Shown: piece by piece, positions 55,505 through 64,000 of the stretch | Layout of the letters: each line of letters starts with the position of its first letter | How positions within the stretch are numbered: the stretch's first letter is position 1 | NCBI RefSeq assembly: GCF_000969645.2 | Contig: NZ_CP014222.1 | Location: forward strand, 3,847,740-3,911,739 | Source: Janthinobacterium sp. B9-8 | Lineage (GTDB): Bacteria > Pseudomonadota > Gammaproteobacteria > Burkholderiales > Chitinibacteraceae | Length of the DNA stretch: 64,000 nt | Direction: 5' to 3' | Made by a program: the position numbers and the translations under genes | Notes under the pieces: model-generated | Database searches by the model: none | What the model was told of the DNA's origin: nothing | The model's input: only the letters and a program-made list of their open reading frames with translations

Positions 55505-57517
55505 ATGGCAATGAGCACCGATTATCTGCATCAAAACGATTTGGCAGTGAATGACCCAAGTGGCAGTGATCGCTTAGTCGGGGATTTCCAGGCTTACAGC
55601 ACTTGGCGCGCTGAGCTCACTCAGGCAATCAGCCAGCTCGCCCGCTGGCTGACTGAGCAAGATTTGGAGGATGCCCAAAGTAATTTGCGTATTTCTCAGC
55701 TAATAGAAAAACTACGTGACGACAAACTGAATATTGCCTTTGTTGCCGAGTTTTCACGCGGTAAATCTGAGCTGATCAACGCTATTTTCTTTGCAAATTA
55801 TGGCAAACGTATTTTGCCCTCATCGGCTGGCCGCACAACCATGTGCCCAACCGAGCTGCTCTACGATGCCTCGCGCGAGCCATCGATTCAGCTTTTGCCG
55901 ATTGAAACCCGCACTCAGAATGTAACCACCAGCGAATATCGCCGATATCCTGAAGAATGGAAAACCATTCCACTAGATGTTAATGATGCTGATGCCATGT
56001 TTGAATCGTTTCGGCATGTAGGCCTTACACGCCGCTCCCCTGTGGCAGAAGCAGCCAGCTACGGCCTTTACAATGCCGAAGACCCAGATCAGCTCATCGC
56101 AGTGGATGCGCAAGGCACCATCGAGATTCCTTGCTGGCGGCATGCGGTGATTAATTTCCCGCACCCGCTACTCAAACAAGGCTTGGTGATTCTGGATACA
56201 CCGGGGCTAAACGCCATTGGTACCGAGCCTGAACTCACGCTTAATTTGCTGCCCAATGCACACGCTATTCTTTTTATTTTGGCAGCAGACACCGGTGTTA
56301 CCCGCTCGGATATTGATATCTGGCGCTCGCATATTGCCAAAGGCGGCAACCGTGGCCGCTTAGCCGTGCTCAATAAAATCGACAGCATGTGGGATGAATT
56401 AAAACCCCCCGAGCAAATCGAAGCTGAAATCAATCATCAGATTACCACCACTGCTGAGCTGCTCGGCGTGTCTATTGGCCATGTTTACCCTATTTCGGCA
56501 CAAAAAGCGCTGGTTGCCAAAGTAAACCAGGATGTAGATTTACTGGCTCGCTCACGCCTAACGGCATTAGAAGAAGCACTTTCTAACGAGCTGCTTCCTT
56601 CCAAGCAAGATATCGTTCGCGACAGCACGATCACCGAAGTAGAAGACATCGTTCAAGGTATGCGCGCGATTCTGACAGTGCGACGGGACGGTGTGCTGGA
56701 GCAACTCAACGAGCTATCCACTCTGCGTGGCAAGAATCAGGATGTTGTCGGGCAAATGATGGATAAGGTGCACGCCGACAAGCGCAAATTTGAACAAGGC
56801 TTGGTGCGTTTTCAGGCACTACGCAGCATTTTCAGCCAGCAAACCAATCAGTTGATGACATTGCTGGGCATTGATGCGCTCAAAGGCAATATCGAAGCCG
56901 TGCGTAAGCAAATGGAAAACAGCATGTTCTCCTTTGGCGAAGGCGGTTTGCGCGCAATCATGGATCAGTTTTTTAAAGACGTGAATGGCAATATCAGCCA
57001 CTCCGCAGCCCAAGTGGCCGAAATCCAAGCCATGATGGCGGCGATGTATAAGAAATTTAGCGAAGAACACGGCTTGGGTAGCGTTACTCCACCACCTTTT
57101 TCTACCTTGAAGTATCACAAAGAAATTTCGCGCTTAGAAAAATCTTTCCGTGAGCATTTCAATACCGTCAGTACTTTGCTCACCACCAGCAAGGGTAAGC
57201 TTTCGCATAAATTCTTTGAAACCATAGCCAGCCGTGTGCTCTATGTATTTGAAGTAGCCAACCGCGATGTAGAAAACTGGCTAAAAGCCGTAATGGCACC
57301 GATGGAAACACAGGTGCGCGAACATCAGCTGCAATTACGCCGGCGCCTAGAAAGCATTAAGCGCATCCATAAAGCCACCGACACACTGGAAAGTCGTATT
57401 GAAGAGCTGGAAGAAATGGACAGACAGCTCGCCACACAGCTCGCCGATCTGGAGGGGCGTTTACGTGGCATTTATGCTGCACTGAATGAAAATATATTTG
57501 CAGCAAAAGCGGCTTAG
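55505..57517 (+). CDS. large dynamin-like GTPase
   Basis: The 670-residue protein has an N-terminal GTPase domain: P-loop AEFSRGKSELINA (about 81-93, with Ala for the usual first Gly), switch segment RTTMCPTELL, G3 motif LDTPGLNA (about 233) and G4 motif NKID (about 290). The rest (about 380-670) is helical with coiled coils, like the stalk of bacterial dynamin-like proteins, which bind and remodel membranes. No paired dynamin gene is adjacent, unlike many two-gene systems. A second start lies two codons in. The helical region shows no clear transmembrane paddle, so membrane attachment is uncertain. Confidence 0.87.
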   Translation: MAMSTDYLHQNDLAVNDPSGSDRLVGDFQAYSTWRAELTQAISQLARWLTEQDLEDAQSNLRISQLIEKLRDDKLNIAFVAEFSRGKSELINAIFFANYGKRILPSSAGRTTMCPTELLYDASREPSIQLLPIETRTQNVTTSEYRRYPEEWKTIPLDVNDADAMFESFRHVGLTRRSPVAEAASYGLYNAEDPDQLIAVDAQGTIEIPCWRHAVINFPHPLLKQGLVILDTPGLNAIGTEPELTLNLLPNAHAILFILAADTGVTRSDIDIWRSHIAKGGNRGRLAVLNKIDSMWDELKPPEQIEAEINHQITTTAELLGVSIGHVYPISAQKALVAKVNQDVDLLARSRLTALEEALSNELLPSKQDIVRDSTITEVEDIVQGMRAILTVRRDGVLEQLNELSTLRGKNQDVVGQMMDKVHADKRKFEQGLVRFQALRSIFSQQTNQLMTLLGIDALKGNIEAVRKQMENSMFSFGEGGLRAIMDQFFKDVNGNISHSAAQVAEIQAMMAAMYKKFSEEHGLGSVTPPPFSTLKYHKEISRLEKSFREHFNTVSTLLTTSKGKLSHKFFETIASRVLYVFEVANRDVENWLKAVMAPMETQVREHQLQLRRRLESIKRIHKATDTLESRIEELEEMDRQLATQLADLEGRLRGIYAALNENIFAAKAA

Positions 57518-57540
57518 TTGTTGAGCTAATAGCATATTGC

Positions 57541-57612
57541 TTAGGGCGAGCAACGACTTTTACACCTTGATCGTATTGCTAAGGATGTAAAACAACACCG
57601 TCGTTGCACCCC
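57541..57612 (+). repeat. imperfect inverted repeat after the dynamin-like gene
   Basis: GAGCAACGAC with TTTTACACCTT and, downstream, AAGGATGTAAAA with GTCGTTGCACC are arranged as inverted pairs with a 13-base loop. It may be a non-canonical terminator or another dispersed element. Confidence 0.55.
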
Positions 57613-57720
57613 ATAAGAAAATAAATTATTGATCTGAACCATCAAACTTACGGCTTAAGCTACATCGCTTTTCCCGAACCTTTTAAGCTTCATTCTGTCC
57701 TAGCAAATCTATCTATAAAT

Positions 57721-57750
57721 AACGCCGCCCCTTCTGGCGGCGTTCTCTTT
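57721..57750 (+). terminator. terminator between dynamin-like gene and cutC
   Basis: A nine-base perfect stem AACGCCGCC/GGCGGCGTT with a six-base loop and CTCTTTT following lies just upstream of cutC. Confidence 0.8.
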
Positions 57751-57761
57751 TGGAAGCATCT

Positions 57762-58505
57762 ATGTCTGATATTTTGCTGGAAATCTGTGCTGGATCAGTT
57801 ACATCATGTTTAGCTGCTCAGGAAGGCGGCGCACATCGGGTTGAGTTTTGCGATAATCTATTAGAAGGTGGCACCACGCCATCGTACGGGCAAATCGCCG
57901 TAGCCAGAGAGCGTTTATGGATCGGTTTTAATGTGATCATCCGCCCGCGCGGTGGCGATTTTTTATACACCGATCTGGAATACGAAGTGATGCAGCGCGA
58001 TATTATTGCCTGCAAAAAGCTCGGTGTAGACGGCATAGTGATTGGCATACTGACTGCCAATGGCTATATCGATGTGGCGCGTTGCAAAGCCTTGGTTGCG
58101 CTGGCCAGCCCCATGCAAGTCACCTTCCACCGCGCTTTTGATGTGGCTCAGAACCCACTCAAAGCGCTGGAAGACGTTATTGCCACGGGTTGCAATCGGC
58201 TGCTCAGCAGCGGCCAGGCCGCCACGGCATTAGAGGGTGCTGCCCTGCTCAAAACACTGCAAGCCGCCGCAGGTGATCGCCTAGTCGTCATGCCCGGTGC
58301 AGGTGTTCGCTGCAATAATATCGCCGAATTAGTCGCCACCACCGGCTGCAAAGAATTCCACACCTCCGCCCGCCTGCCTTTCGCCAGCCAAATGCGTTAT
58401 TGCAACCCCAATGTGCATATGGGCATCCCCGGCCAGGACGAATACGCCTTGATAGAAACCAATGCCGAGCTGGTAAAAGAAATCATCGCCAAAGCATCCA
58501 TATAG
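57762..58505 (+). CDS. cutC: CutC-family protein
   Basis: The 247-residue TIM-barrel protein begins MSDILLEICAGSVTSCLAA and has GAHRVEFCDNLLEGGTTPS, FNVIIRPRGGDFLYTD and TFHRAFDVA, all typical of CutC. It was first linked to copper tolerance, but its enzymatic role is unknown. I use the ATG at 57762 with GGAAG upstream; a TTG four codons earlier would start within the terminator's T-run. Confidence 0.93.
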   Translation: MSDILLEICAGSVTSCLAAQEGGAHRVEFCDNLLEGGTTPSYGQIAVARERLWIGFNVIIRPRGGDFLYTDLEYEVMQRDIIACKKLGVDGIVIGILTANGYIDVARCKALVALASPMQVTFHRAFDVAQNPLKALEDVIATGCNRLLSSGQAATALEGAALLKTLQAAAGDRLVVMPGAGVRCNNIAELVATTGCKEFHTSARLPFASQMRYCNPNVHMGIPGQDEYALIETNAELVKEIIAKASI

Positions 58506-58659
58506 ATATAACGATTAAATCCTTCGCTTACCGGCCCGACTTCGGTAAATTCGCAAGGTTATAGCGTTATAAGCCATTGCCTGAACCCTTTCAGCGCTAC
58601 GCAAAACGTCGCAGAAAAATCACCCGCATTTTGAAACAATCTCTTTGCCCGGATAAAGT

Positions 58660-59577
58660 ATGACTACCCTCAGTGAAGCAAGGCTGACTCACCTTAAGCA
58701 ACTCGAAGCAGAGTCCATCCATATTATTCGAGAAGTAGCCGCCGAGTTTGATAACCCGGTCATGCTCTATTCCATTGGCAAAGATTCTGCCGTGATGCTG
58801 CATCTGGCGCTGAAAGCCTTTGCTCCGGGCAAAATGCCTTTTCCGCTGATGCATGTGGATACCACTTGGAAATTCGGCGAAATGATCACATTTCGCGATA
58901 AAATGGCAGCAAAGTGCGGCTTTGATCTGATTGTTCACATCAATGAAGAAGGTGTAAAAGCGGGCATCAATCCATTTAGCTCGGGCTCGGCTAAGCACAC
59001 CGACGTAATGAAAACCGAAGGCCTGAAGCAGGCGCTGAATAAATACAAATTTGATGCAGCTTTTGGCGGCGCACGCCGTGATGAAGAAAAATCTCGTGCC
59101 AAAGAGCGCGTGTACTCATTCCGCGATAAAAACCATCGCTGGGATCCAAAAGTGCAACGCCCAGAGCTATGGAATATCTACAACTCCAAAATCGACCAAG
59201 GCGAAAGCATCCGCGTATTCCCGCTGTCTAATTGGACAGAGCTGGATATCTGGCAATATATCTATATGGAAAACATCGACATTGTGCCGCTCTACTACGC
59301 CGACGTTCGCCCCGTAGTTGAGCGTAATGGCACCCTAATCATGGTAGATGACGATCGTATGCCCCTGTTGCCGGGTGAAGTACCAGAAATGAAATCGGTA
59401 CGCTTTAGAACGCTGGGCTGTTACCCGCTTACTGGCGCTGTCGAATCCACCGCAAAAACGCTGCCAGAAATCATCCAAGAAATGCTGCTCACCACCACCA
59501 GCGAGCGCCAAGGGCGAATGATCGACCATGATTCATCAGGCTCGATGGAAAAGAAAAAAATGGAAGGGTATTTCTAG
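58660..59577 (+). CDS. cysD: sulfate adenylyltransferase small subunit CysD
   Basis: The 305-residue subunit of ATP sulfurylase makes adenylyl sulfate from sulfate and ATP. The PP-loop-type motif [18 protein letters not shown], the [12 protein letters not shown] segment and [12 protein letters not shown] are conserved. With CysN, a GTPase, it starts assimilatory sulfate reduction. cysN follows after 132 bases that are filled by a CACAGAG repeat, which is unusual for a normally tight operon pair. Confidence 0.97.
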   Translation: MTTLSEARLTHLKQLEAESIHIIREVAAEFDNPVMLYSIGKDSAVMLHLALKAFAPGKMPFPLMHVDTTWKFGEMITFRDKMAAKCGFDLIVHINEEGVKAGINPFSSGSAKHTDVMKTEGLKQALNKYKFDAAFGGARRDEEKSRAKERVYSFRDKNHRWDPKVQRPELWNIYNSKIDQGESIRVFPLSNWTELDIWQYIYMENIDIVPLYYADVRPVVERNGTLIMVDDDRMPLLPGEVPEMKSVRFRTLGCYPLTGAVESTAKTLPEIIQEMLLTTTSERQGRMIDHDSSGSMEKKKMEGYF

Positions 59578-59591
59578 AAGTTCAGAAAAAC

Positions 59592-59690
59592 CTGTAGACA
59601 CAGAGAACACAGAGAGGGCACTAAGAAATACAGTGCCTCTCCCCCTTTGTTCTGTGTGCTCCGTGTTCTCTCTGATCTCTGTGTCCACAG
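59592..59690. repeat. CACAGAG/CTCTGTG inverted repeat, copy g (between cysD and cysN)
   Basis: The element begins CTGTAGACACAGAGAACACAGAG and ends CTCTGATCTCTGTGTCCACAG. A short inner stem GGCACT/AGTGCC lies near the centre. It is the shortest complete copy and sits inside an operon. Confidence 0.9.
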
Positions 59691-59709
59691 AATTTAAGGT
59701 TCTAATAAT

Positions 59710-61146
59710 ATGTCACACCAATCTGATCTGATCGCCAGCGATATCGAAGCCTATTTAAAGCAGCACGAAAACAAAGATCTGCTGCGTTTTATTACCTGTG
59801 GCAATGTGGACGACGGTAAATCCACCTTGATCGGCCGCCTGCTGCACGATTCAAAACTGATTTTTGAAGACCAGCTTGCCGCCATTCAAAAAGACAGCAA
59901 AAAATACAACACCACCGATCAAGAAATCGATCTGGCTCTGCTGGTAGACGGCCTGCAAGCCGAGCGCGAGCAAGGCATTACCATCGATGTGGCCTACCGC
60001 TACTTCAGCACAGATAAGCGCAAATTTATCATTGCCGATTGCCCCGGCCACGAGCAATACACCCGCAATATGGCCACCGGCGCATCCACCTGCGATCTGG
60101 CCGTTATCCTGATCGACGCGCGTTATGGTGTACAAACCCAGACTCGCCGCCACAGCTATATCGTCAGCCTACTGGGCATTAAGCATGTGATTATCGCCGT
60201 GAATAAAATGGATTTAGTCGGCTTTAGCGAACAGCGCTTTAATGAAATCCGCGCAGAATATCTAACACTGGCTAAATCCCTAAATATCGCCGACATTCAA
60301 TTTGTGCCGATCTCTGCACTGCGCGGCGATAATGTGGTGACACCAAGCGAGCAAGCACCCTGGTACACCGGCCTGACCTTTATGCAGCACTTGGAAGCCG
60401 TGCAAATCAATCGCGACAGCCGCCTCGAATCCTTCCGCCTGCCGGTGCAATACGTGAACCGCCCTAATCTCGATTTCCGTGGCTTTTGCGGCACCATCGC
60501 CGCTGGCCGCGTATTTCCAGGTGACGAAATCATCGCCCTGCCTTCAGGCAAAACGGCCAAGGTAAAAGCGATTGTGATCTATGAAGGTGAGCTGGAAACC
60601 GCCTTTGCAGGCCAAGCCATCACGCTGACCTTAGATCGGGAAATCGACATCAGCCGTGGCGATATGATCGTTAAAACCAGCGATATCGCTCCACAAATCG
60701 GCCAATCTTTTGACGCGCATTTAGTGTGGATGAACGAAGCGCCACTGACCGTGGGCAAAGAATACGGCTTTAAACTTGCGGGTAAAAACGTCTTTGGCCG
60801 AATCGCCCAAATCGCCCACCGTGTGGATGTAAACAGCATGGAGCATGTGGAAGCCAAGGAGCTAAAACTCAACGAAATCGGCCTCTGCCGCATCATCCTA
60901 AATGCCCCCGTCGTCTTCGACACCTACGCAGATTGCAAAGGCACCGGCAGCTTCATCATCATCGACCGGCTAAGCAACGCCACCGCAGGCGCAGGTATGA
61001 TCGAACAAGCCGCGGCCCATTCAGCCAGCGACGAGCAAGATGAACGGGCTAAATGGCGTGCTTTTGAAGTGGATTTAAATACACTGGTACGCAAACACTT
61101 CCCAGAATGGGGCGCGCGGGATGTGAGGGAGATTTTTAAGGGGTGA
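59710..61146 (+). CDS. cysN: sulfate adenylyltransferase large subunit CysN
   Basis: The 478-residue GTPase subunit of ATP sulfurylase has G1 [15 protein letters not shown] (about 30), G3 [12 protein letters not shown] (about 110) and G4 NKMD (about 166), plus two beta-barrel domains as in EF-Tu. GTP hydrolysis drives sulfate adenylation by CysD. It ends without a CysC (APS kinase) extension, so it is not a NodQ-type fusion. The ribosome-binding site is poor, AAGGT at some distance. Confidence 0.97.
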   Translation: MSHQSDLIASDIEAYLKQHENKDLLRFITCGNVDDGKSTLIGRLLHDSKLIFEDQLAAIQKDSKKYNTTDQEIDLALLVDGLQAEREQGITIDVAYRYFSTDKRKFIIADCPGHEQYTRNMATGASTCDLAVILIDARYGVQTQTRRHSYIVSLLGIKHVIIAVNKMDLVGFSEQRFNEIRAEYLTLAKSLNIADIQFVPISALRGDNVVTPSEQAPWYTGLTFMQHLEAVQINRDSRLESFRLPVQYVNRPNLDFRGFCGTIAAGRVFPGDEIIALPSGKTAKVKAIVIYEGELETAFAGQAITLTLDREIDISRGDMIVKTSDIAPQIGQSFDAHLVWMNEAPLTVGKEYGFKLAGKNVFGRIAQIAHRVDVNSMEHVEAKELKLNEIGLCRIILNAPVVFDTYADCKGTGSFIIIDRLSNATAGAGMIEQAAAHSASDEQDERAKWRAFEVDLNTLVRKHFPEWGARDVREIFKG

Positions 61147-61218
61147 TGGTTTATTTTGTAAGGTCAATAAGAGTAATAGCGCAATTGCACCATGAGTGAT
61201 TAATCAGCAGCATCAAAC

Positions 61219-61255
61219 ACACAATCCAGCATCCATTACAGATACTGGATTGTGT
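61219..61255. terminator. hairpin between convergent cysN and pilin genes
   Basis: An 11-bp stem ACACAATCCAG/CTGGATTGTGT with a 15-base loop lies between the converging genes. There is no T-run, so it is a weak or rho-assisted terminator at best. Confidence 0.5.
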
Positions 61256-61303
61256 GGTATCACTTTGCTCATTCGGCACAACGTGCCACAACTTATTAAA
61301 CCC

Positions 61304-61729
61304 TTACACCTGTTTGCACGTTTTAGGCGCTAAATCCTCGAAACCCGCCACAATCCCTGTCGTCGCACAAGTCCACTCACCACCAACAGCACGCGTCCAT
61401 GTAATCTTTGCCGCAGAAATTTTCCCTGGCGCATTGGCCATTGAGCATGAAATAAATACAATCCCTGTATTCGCAACTTCTGCAGTCATTGTGCAATTAT
61501 TGGTAGTAGCAGCTAAGCCAATAGCTGCTGCATTTGCAATGATCTCACCGTTATTCAACTTTACTTCTACTACTGTTTTTCCCGGTGTAACTTCAGCCAA
61601 GCCCGCAGCCATCTTTGCTTTCGCTTGGTAATTCGCATATGAGGGAATCGCTATTGCAGACAAAATGCCAATAATTGCCACAATAATCATCAATTCAATC
61701 AGAGAAAAACCTTTTTGCATGTTTTTCAT
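61304..61729 (-). CDS. type IV pilin-like protein (pilin 1)
   Basis: The 141-residue prepilin has a short basic leader ending in G, then F, with Glu at mature position 5 (KNMQKGFSLIELMIIVAIIG) and a hydrophobic helix. Two cysteine pairs are seen: NNCTM with SCSM in the middle, and WTCAT with KTCKQ near the end, the latter being the disulfide-loop region. It should be processed by PilD and assembled into a pilus. GGAG stands eight bases before the ATG. No sigma-54 box is visible upstream, unlike its neighbour. Confidence 0.92.
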   Translation of the reverse strand: MKNMQKGFSLIELMIIVAIIGILSAIAIPSYANYQAKAKMAAGLAEVTPGKTVVEVKLNNGEIIANAAAIGLAATTNNCTMTAEVANTGIVFISCSMANAPGKISAAKITWTRAVGGEWTCATTGIVAGFEDLAPKTCKQV

Positions 61730-61907
61730 ATTGCACTCCAACAACTATCTCAGAAAAGTAGAGAAAAACTTCAACTCTTACAAATAATACATTGTCTTAT
61801 TTTTATTCAAAATGAAATAGCTGACCTCTAGGCTCCCACAAAATGAGGAACACGGGATGAGAAAAATTATCACGAGATAATGCTTTGGATAAGTTCTGCA
61901 TAAAATA

Positions 61908-61950
61908 AAAAAATGGCCTACTTATATTGAGTAGGCCATTTAATTAAAAC
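61908..61950 (-). terminator. terminator downstream of pilin 2
   Basis: Stem AAATGGCCTAC/GTAGGCCATTT with a nine-base loop is followed on the minus strand by a long run of T. It should separate the two pilin transcripts. Confidence 0.85.
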
Positions 61951-61964
61951 GATATAAATCCTAA

Positions 61965-62399
61965 TTAGCTATTCTTGCAACCCTTAGGCAAGGCTTTCAA
62001 AGCTTCGTCAGCCCATGCACCTGTGGTCTGACATTCCCACTCACCAGAAACTGAACGAGTCATTTGCAACACTTTACCAGCAAGAACTTTAGGCTGGTTA
62101 AGCATTGTGCAAAGGATACCGCCATCAGCAGTCACAGCACTCAGTGTGCAATGTGCCGTTGTCACTTTACCGATATAACCTGCAGTCGTAGCATCAGCAG
62201 CAAATACTGGAGTTTCACCATCAGAAAGTTTGCTGTCATAAGGGGTTCTGAAAGCATCAATTTCTGCCAATGCTGCAGCAGCAAAAGATTTTGCAACGTA
62301 ATTTTGATACGAAGGAATCGCTACTGCAGCCAAAATACCGATAATCGCTACAACGATCATCAATTCGATCAGGGTGAAACCTTTTTGCATGTTTTTCAT
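61965..62399 (-). CDS. pilA: type IV major pilin-like protein PilA (pilin 2)
   Basis: The 144-residue prepilin has leader and helix [20 protein letters not shown], cleaved between G7 and F8, and a C-terminal disulfide loop (WECQTTG to KGCKNS). It shares its N-terminal third with pilin 1 but differs in the exposed part. A well-matched sigma-54 promoter lies about 80 bases upstream, typical of major pilin genes. GGGAGCG precedes the ATG. The downstream terminator isolates it from pilin 1. Confidence 0.92.
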   Translation of the reverse strand: MKNMQKGFTLIELMIVVAIIGILAAVAIPSYQNYVAKSFAAAALAEIDAFRTPYDSKLSDGETPVFAADATTAGYIGKVTTAHCTLSAVTADGGILCTMLNQPKVLAGKVLQMTRSVSGEWECQTTGAWADEALKALPKGCKNS

Positions 62400-62474
62400 T
62401 TTTATCGCTCCCATATAATGTTTAAGAAGGAAGCCCTACGCTTCACTTAACCAAAACATTCACGGGATGATACT

Positions 62475-62491
62475 AAGCAATAGTCATGCCA
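62475..62491 (-). promoter_or_regulatory. sigma-54 (RpoN) promoter of pilin 2
   Basis: On the minus strand TGGCATGACTATTGCTT has GG and GC separated by exactly ten bases, matching the -24/-12 consensus TGGCAC-N5-TTGC at nearly all positions. It lies about 76 bases before the pilin 2 start codon. Confidence 0.75.
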
Positions 62492-62536
62492 GCTTATAAA
62501 ACAAGCCGACTCAAATTATTTTACCGATGAGTGCAC

Positions 62537-64000
62537 TTAACGCCGAGCACAAACAGCTACAACTCCTATCGCACATGCTTTAGCGTAGTCTTCTTTGGCA
62601 AGCTCCGGTTTCCCTTGTAGCTCAAAAGCCCGGGCGCGACCAAGATAGGGCCTGAAGTAGTCAGGCTTTAACACAATCGACTGATCAAAGTTTACCAGTG
62701 CCTGTTGGTAATCTTGCATTTCAAGATAAACAGCCCCTCTATCGTTATAGACAAAACTATATTGCGGCCATATTTCTAGTGCTTTATTAAAATCATCTAA
62801 AGCTAGTTTATATTGCTTTTCTTTGAAAAATGCCAAACCTCTATTATGGTAAACACGTTCAACACCTGGTCTATTCTCTTTACCTTCCACTAATCTAGCA
62901 GCATCATCCCATAGCAATAAAGGGTGCGAAAAACTAGTCAACCTTTGTAAGGTTAAAGGAATCATAAATAATGCAATGATACTTAGTAATATAATTGATT
63001 TTTTCGGGCTAATTTTTTGCACGAAAAACGGCAAAGCACACGATAAAAAAACAATCCAGATATAACTACGATAAATGACAAACGACTCTTGAATACGAAT
63101 AGTAGAAAACTCAGTAAAAAACAATACCCATGGGCAAAGAATAGCAAACCCCAATAACCCCACCAAACCTTTACGTAACAGTAAATAAATGCATGGTAGC
63201 GGAAAAATAACAAATAAAGTTGCGCCAATAATTTGAGGGAACAAAAAAAAGCGTGTGGAAAATGTTTCATATATGTCTATAGACATCCAGCGCGGAGAGG
63301 GAACAATCCAAACCATTAGATATTTAAAGAATAATCCTGCCTGAGTGAATATTGAAAGTGGGTAAGCCAGCTTTATATTAAAATAAGGATCAATTACTTT
63401 CAATCGGGCAAGCATTTCTGGAGCACCTAACTCATAAGTAGACCCATACAAATCAATTTCAGATTGTTTTGTATATAAAACATAAATTGCAATAAAAAAA
63501 CATAATAAAAAATATGGCCAGCTAAATTTAACTATTGATTTGAAATCATTCTTTATTAAAACAGAAGCAGCAAAAGCTATAACTGGTAACATAATCGCAT
63601 GCTCTTTGCACAATACCGACAAACCATATAATGCAACTGAAATATATAAATATATTTTATTTTTAAATAAAACACTCTTCAAAAATATTATTAACATAGC
63701 AATTGCAAAAAAAGTAGACATTAACATACTTCTTTGCGATAAATATGCAACGGAATAAACAGAGGCGGGATGCAATAAAAATATTAAACTAGCAAAAAAT
63801 GCAGTATTTTCTAGTGATAACCCTTCATATCTACTATCAATAACTTCATAAAAAATAAATTTTAGAAAAAAATATAGAAGTACTCCATTAGACGCATGAA
63901 TCAGTGAATTACCAAGGTGCAACCAAACAACATCATCACCAAGCAAGACTCGGGTCCATTCAAATGTTGCATATGGAAACCATCGCAAAGAAAAATCAAA
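62537..64000 (-). CDS. TMTC-like protein O-glycosyltransferase with TPRs (partial)
   Basis: The frame stays open to the right window edge, so the true start lies outside. At least 488 residues are seen: about ten transmembrane segments (to about residue 365), then three TPR units (YHNRGLAFFKEKQYKLALDDF, YNDRGAVYLEMQDYQQALVNF, YLGRARAFELQGKPELAKEDY). Membrane glycosyltransferases joined to TPRs recall the eukaryotic TMTC protein O-mannosyltransferases. Its position next to two pilin genes suggests it may glycosylate pilin, but no catalytic DE or DD motif is visible in this part. Codon use and AT content are distinctly higher than the neighbouring genes. Confidence 0.7.
   Translation of the reverse strand, partial: FDFSLRWFPYATFEWTRVLLGDDVVWLHLGNSLIHASNGVLLYFFLKFIFYEVIDSRYEGLSLENTAFFASLIFLLHPASVYSVAYLSQRSMLMSTFFAIAMLIIFLKSVLFKNKIYLYISVALYGLSVLCKEHAIMLPVIAFAASVLIKNDFKSIVKFSWPYFLLCFFIAIYVLYTKQSEIDLYGSTYELGAPEMLARLKVIDPYFNIKLAYPLSIFTQAGLFFKYLMVWIVPSPRWMSIDIYETFSTRFFLFPQIIGATLFVIFPLPCIYLLLRKGLVGLLGFAILCPWVLFFTEFSTIRIQESFVIYRSYIWIVFLSCALPFFVQKISPKKSIILLSIIALFMIPLTLQRLTSFSHPLLLWDDAARLVEGKENRPGVERVYHNRGLAFFKEKQYKLALDDFNKALEIWPQYSFVYNDRGAVYLEMQDYQQALVNFDQSIVLKPDYFRPYLGRARAFELQGKPELAKEDYAKACAIGVVAVCARR

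Noticed and set aside
33690..59690. Possible CRISPR array from repeated CTCTGTG motifs
   Set aside because: The motifs are not evenly spaced, have no spacers of constant length, are scattered over 26 kb and have no cas genes.
33690..59690. Insertion sequences as the source of the repeats
   Set aside because: No transposase frame or characteristic IS ends were found inside or beside any copy; a non-autonomous origin remains possible.

Overview
The window looks like a chromosomal stretch of a betaproteobacterium of the order Neisseriales, perhaps a member of Chromobacteriaceae or a relative such as Iodobacter. This is an inference from gene content: a DksA without zinc cysteines, BPSS1780-family membrane protein, the lolB-ispE-tRNA-Gln-prs-rplY-pth housekeeping block, SPOR-dsbA, metX-metW and Neisseria-like type IV pilins. 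Base composition is moderate. There is no rRNA, CRISPR array, phage block or transposase. Most genes are core metabolism or envelope genes.

Layout. 1-6.3 kb: the end of a methyl-accepting chemotaxis protein, then a tightly packed signalling operon (CheA fused to a receiver, CheB, and a hybrid kinase with three receivers). 6.5-10.6 kb: an unrecognised wHTH-like protein, a pair of overlapping TPR genes (one with a degenerate GGDEF domain), dgkA and a BPSS1780-type membrane protein. 10.9-17.1 kb: ackA, a lipoyl/E3-binding-like protein, aroG, a Fur-family regulator, dksA, a small cytochrome c and a TonB-like protein. 17.2-20.8 kb: ruvC, ruvA and ruvB, interrupted by an antisense periplasmic binding protein gene and a PAP2 phosphatase gene. 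20.8-25.7 kb: tolQ-tolR-tolA-tolB-pal-cpoB, closed by a terminator. 25.8-28.9 kb: queE, a ClC transporter, a small exported protein and queC. 29.3-38.3 kb: hemB, dadA, a TetR-HPP pair, elaA, argH, SPOR-dsbA and ltaE. 38.3-48.6 kb: an M14 carboxypeptidase, an oxidoreductase, metX-metW, an LPS-type glycosyltransferase/ligase cluster, a CobW-type GTPase and pth. 48.6-54.4 kb: a membrane protein, rplY, prs, tRNA-Gln, ispE, lolB and a TPR lipoprotein. 54.6-61.1 kb: mutM, a large dynamin-like GTPase, cutC, cysD and cysN. 61.3-64 kb: two type IV pilins and a large membrane protein with TPRs that runs off the window and looks like a protein O-glycosyltransferase.

The most striking unexplained structure is a family of intergenic inverted repeats built from CACAGAG/CTCTGTG-like units. 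At least seven copies lie between 33.7 and 59.7 kb, each at a gene boundary and none with an ORF of its own. One copy splits cysD from cysN, and another contains a second palindrome of the CGTCATTCCCG type. Other regulatory structure includes two matching candidate TetR operators in front of tetR and its HPP-family neighbour, a well-matched sigma-54 promoter in front of one pilin gene, and several clear rho-independent terminators.

Functional links: the Tol-Pal, LolB, DgkA, PAP2 and LPS genes all serve the envelope. queE and queC serve queuosine precursor synthesis. cysD/cysN make APS from sulfate, and metX/metW use reduced sulfur for methionine. The chemotaxis-type operon and the pilins may both relate to surface motility, but the sequence does not prove a link.
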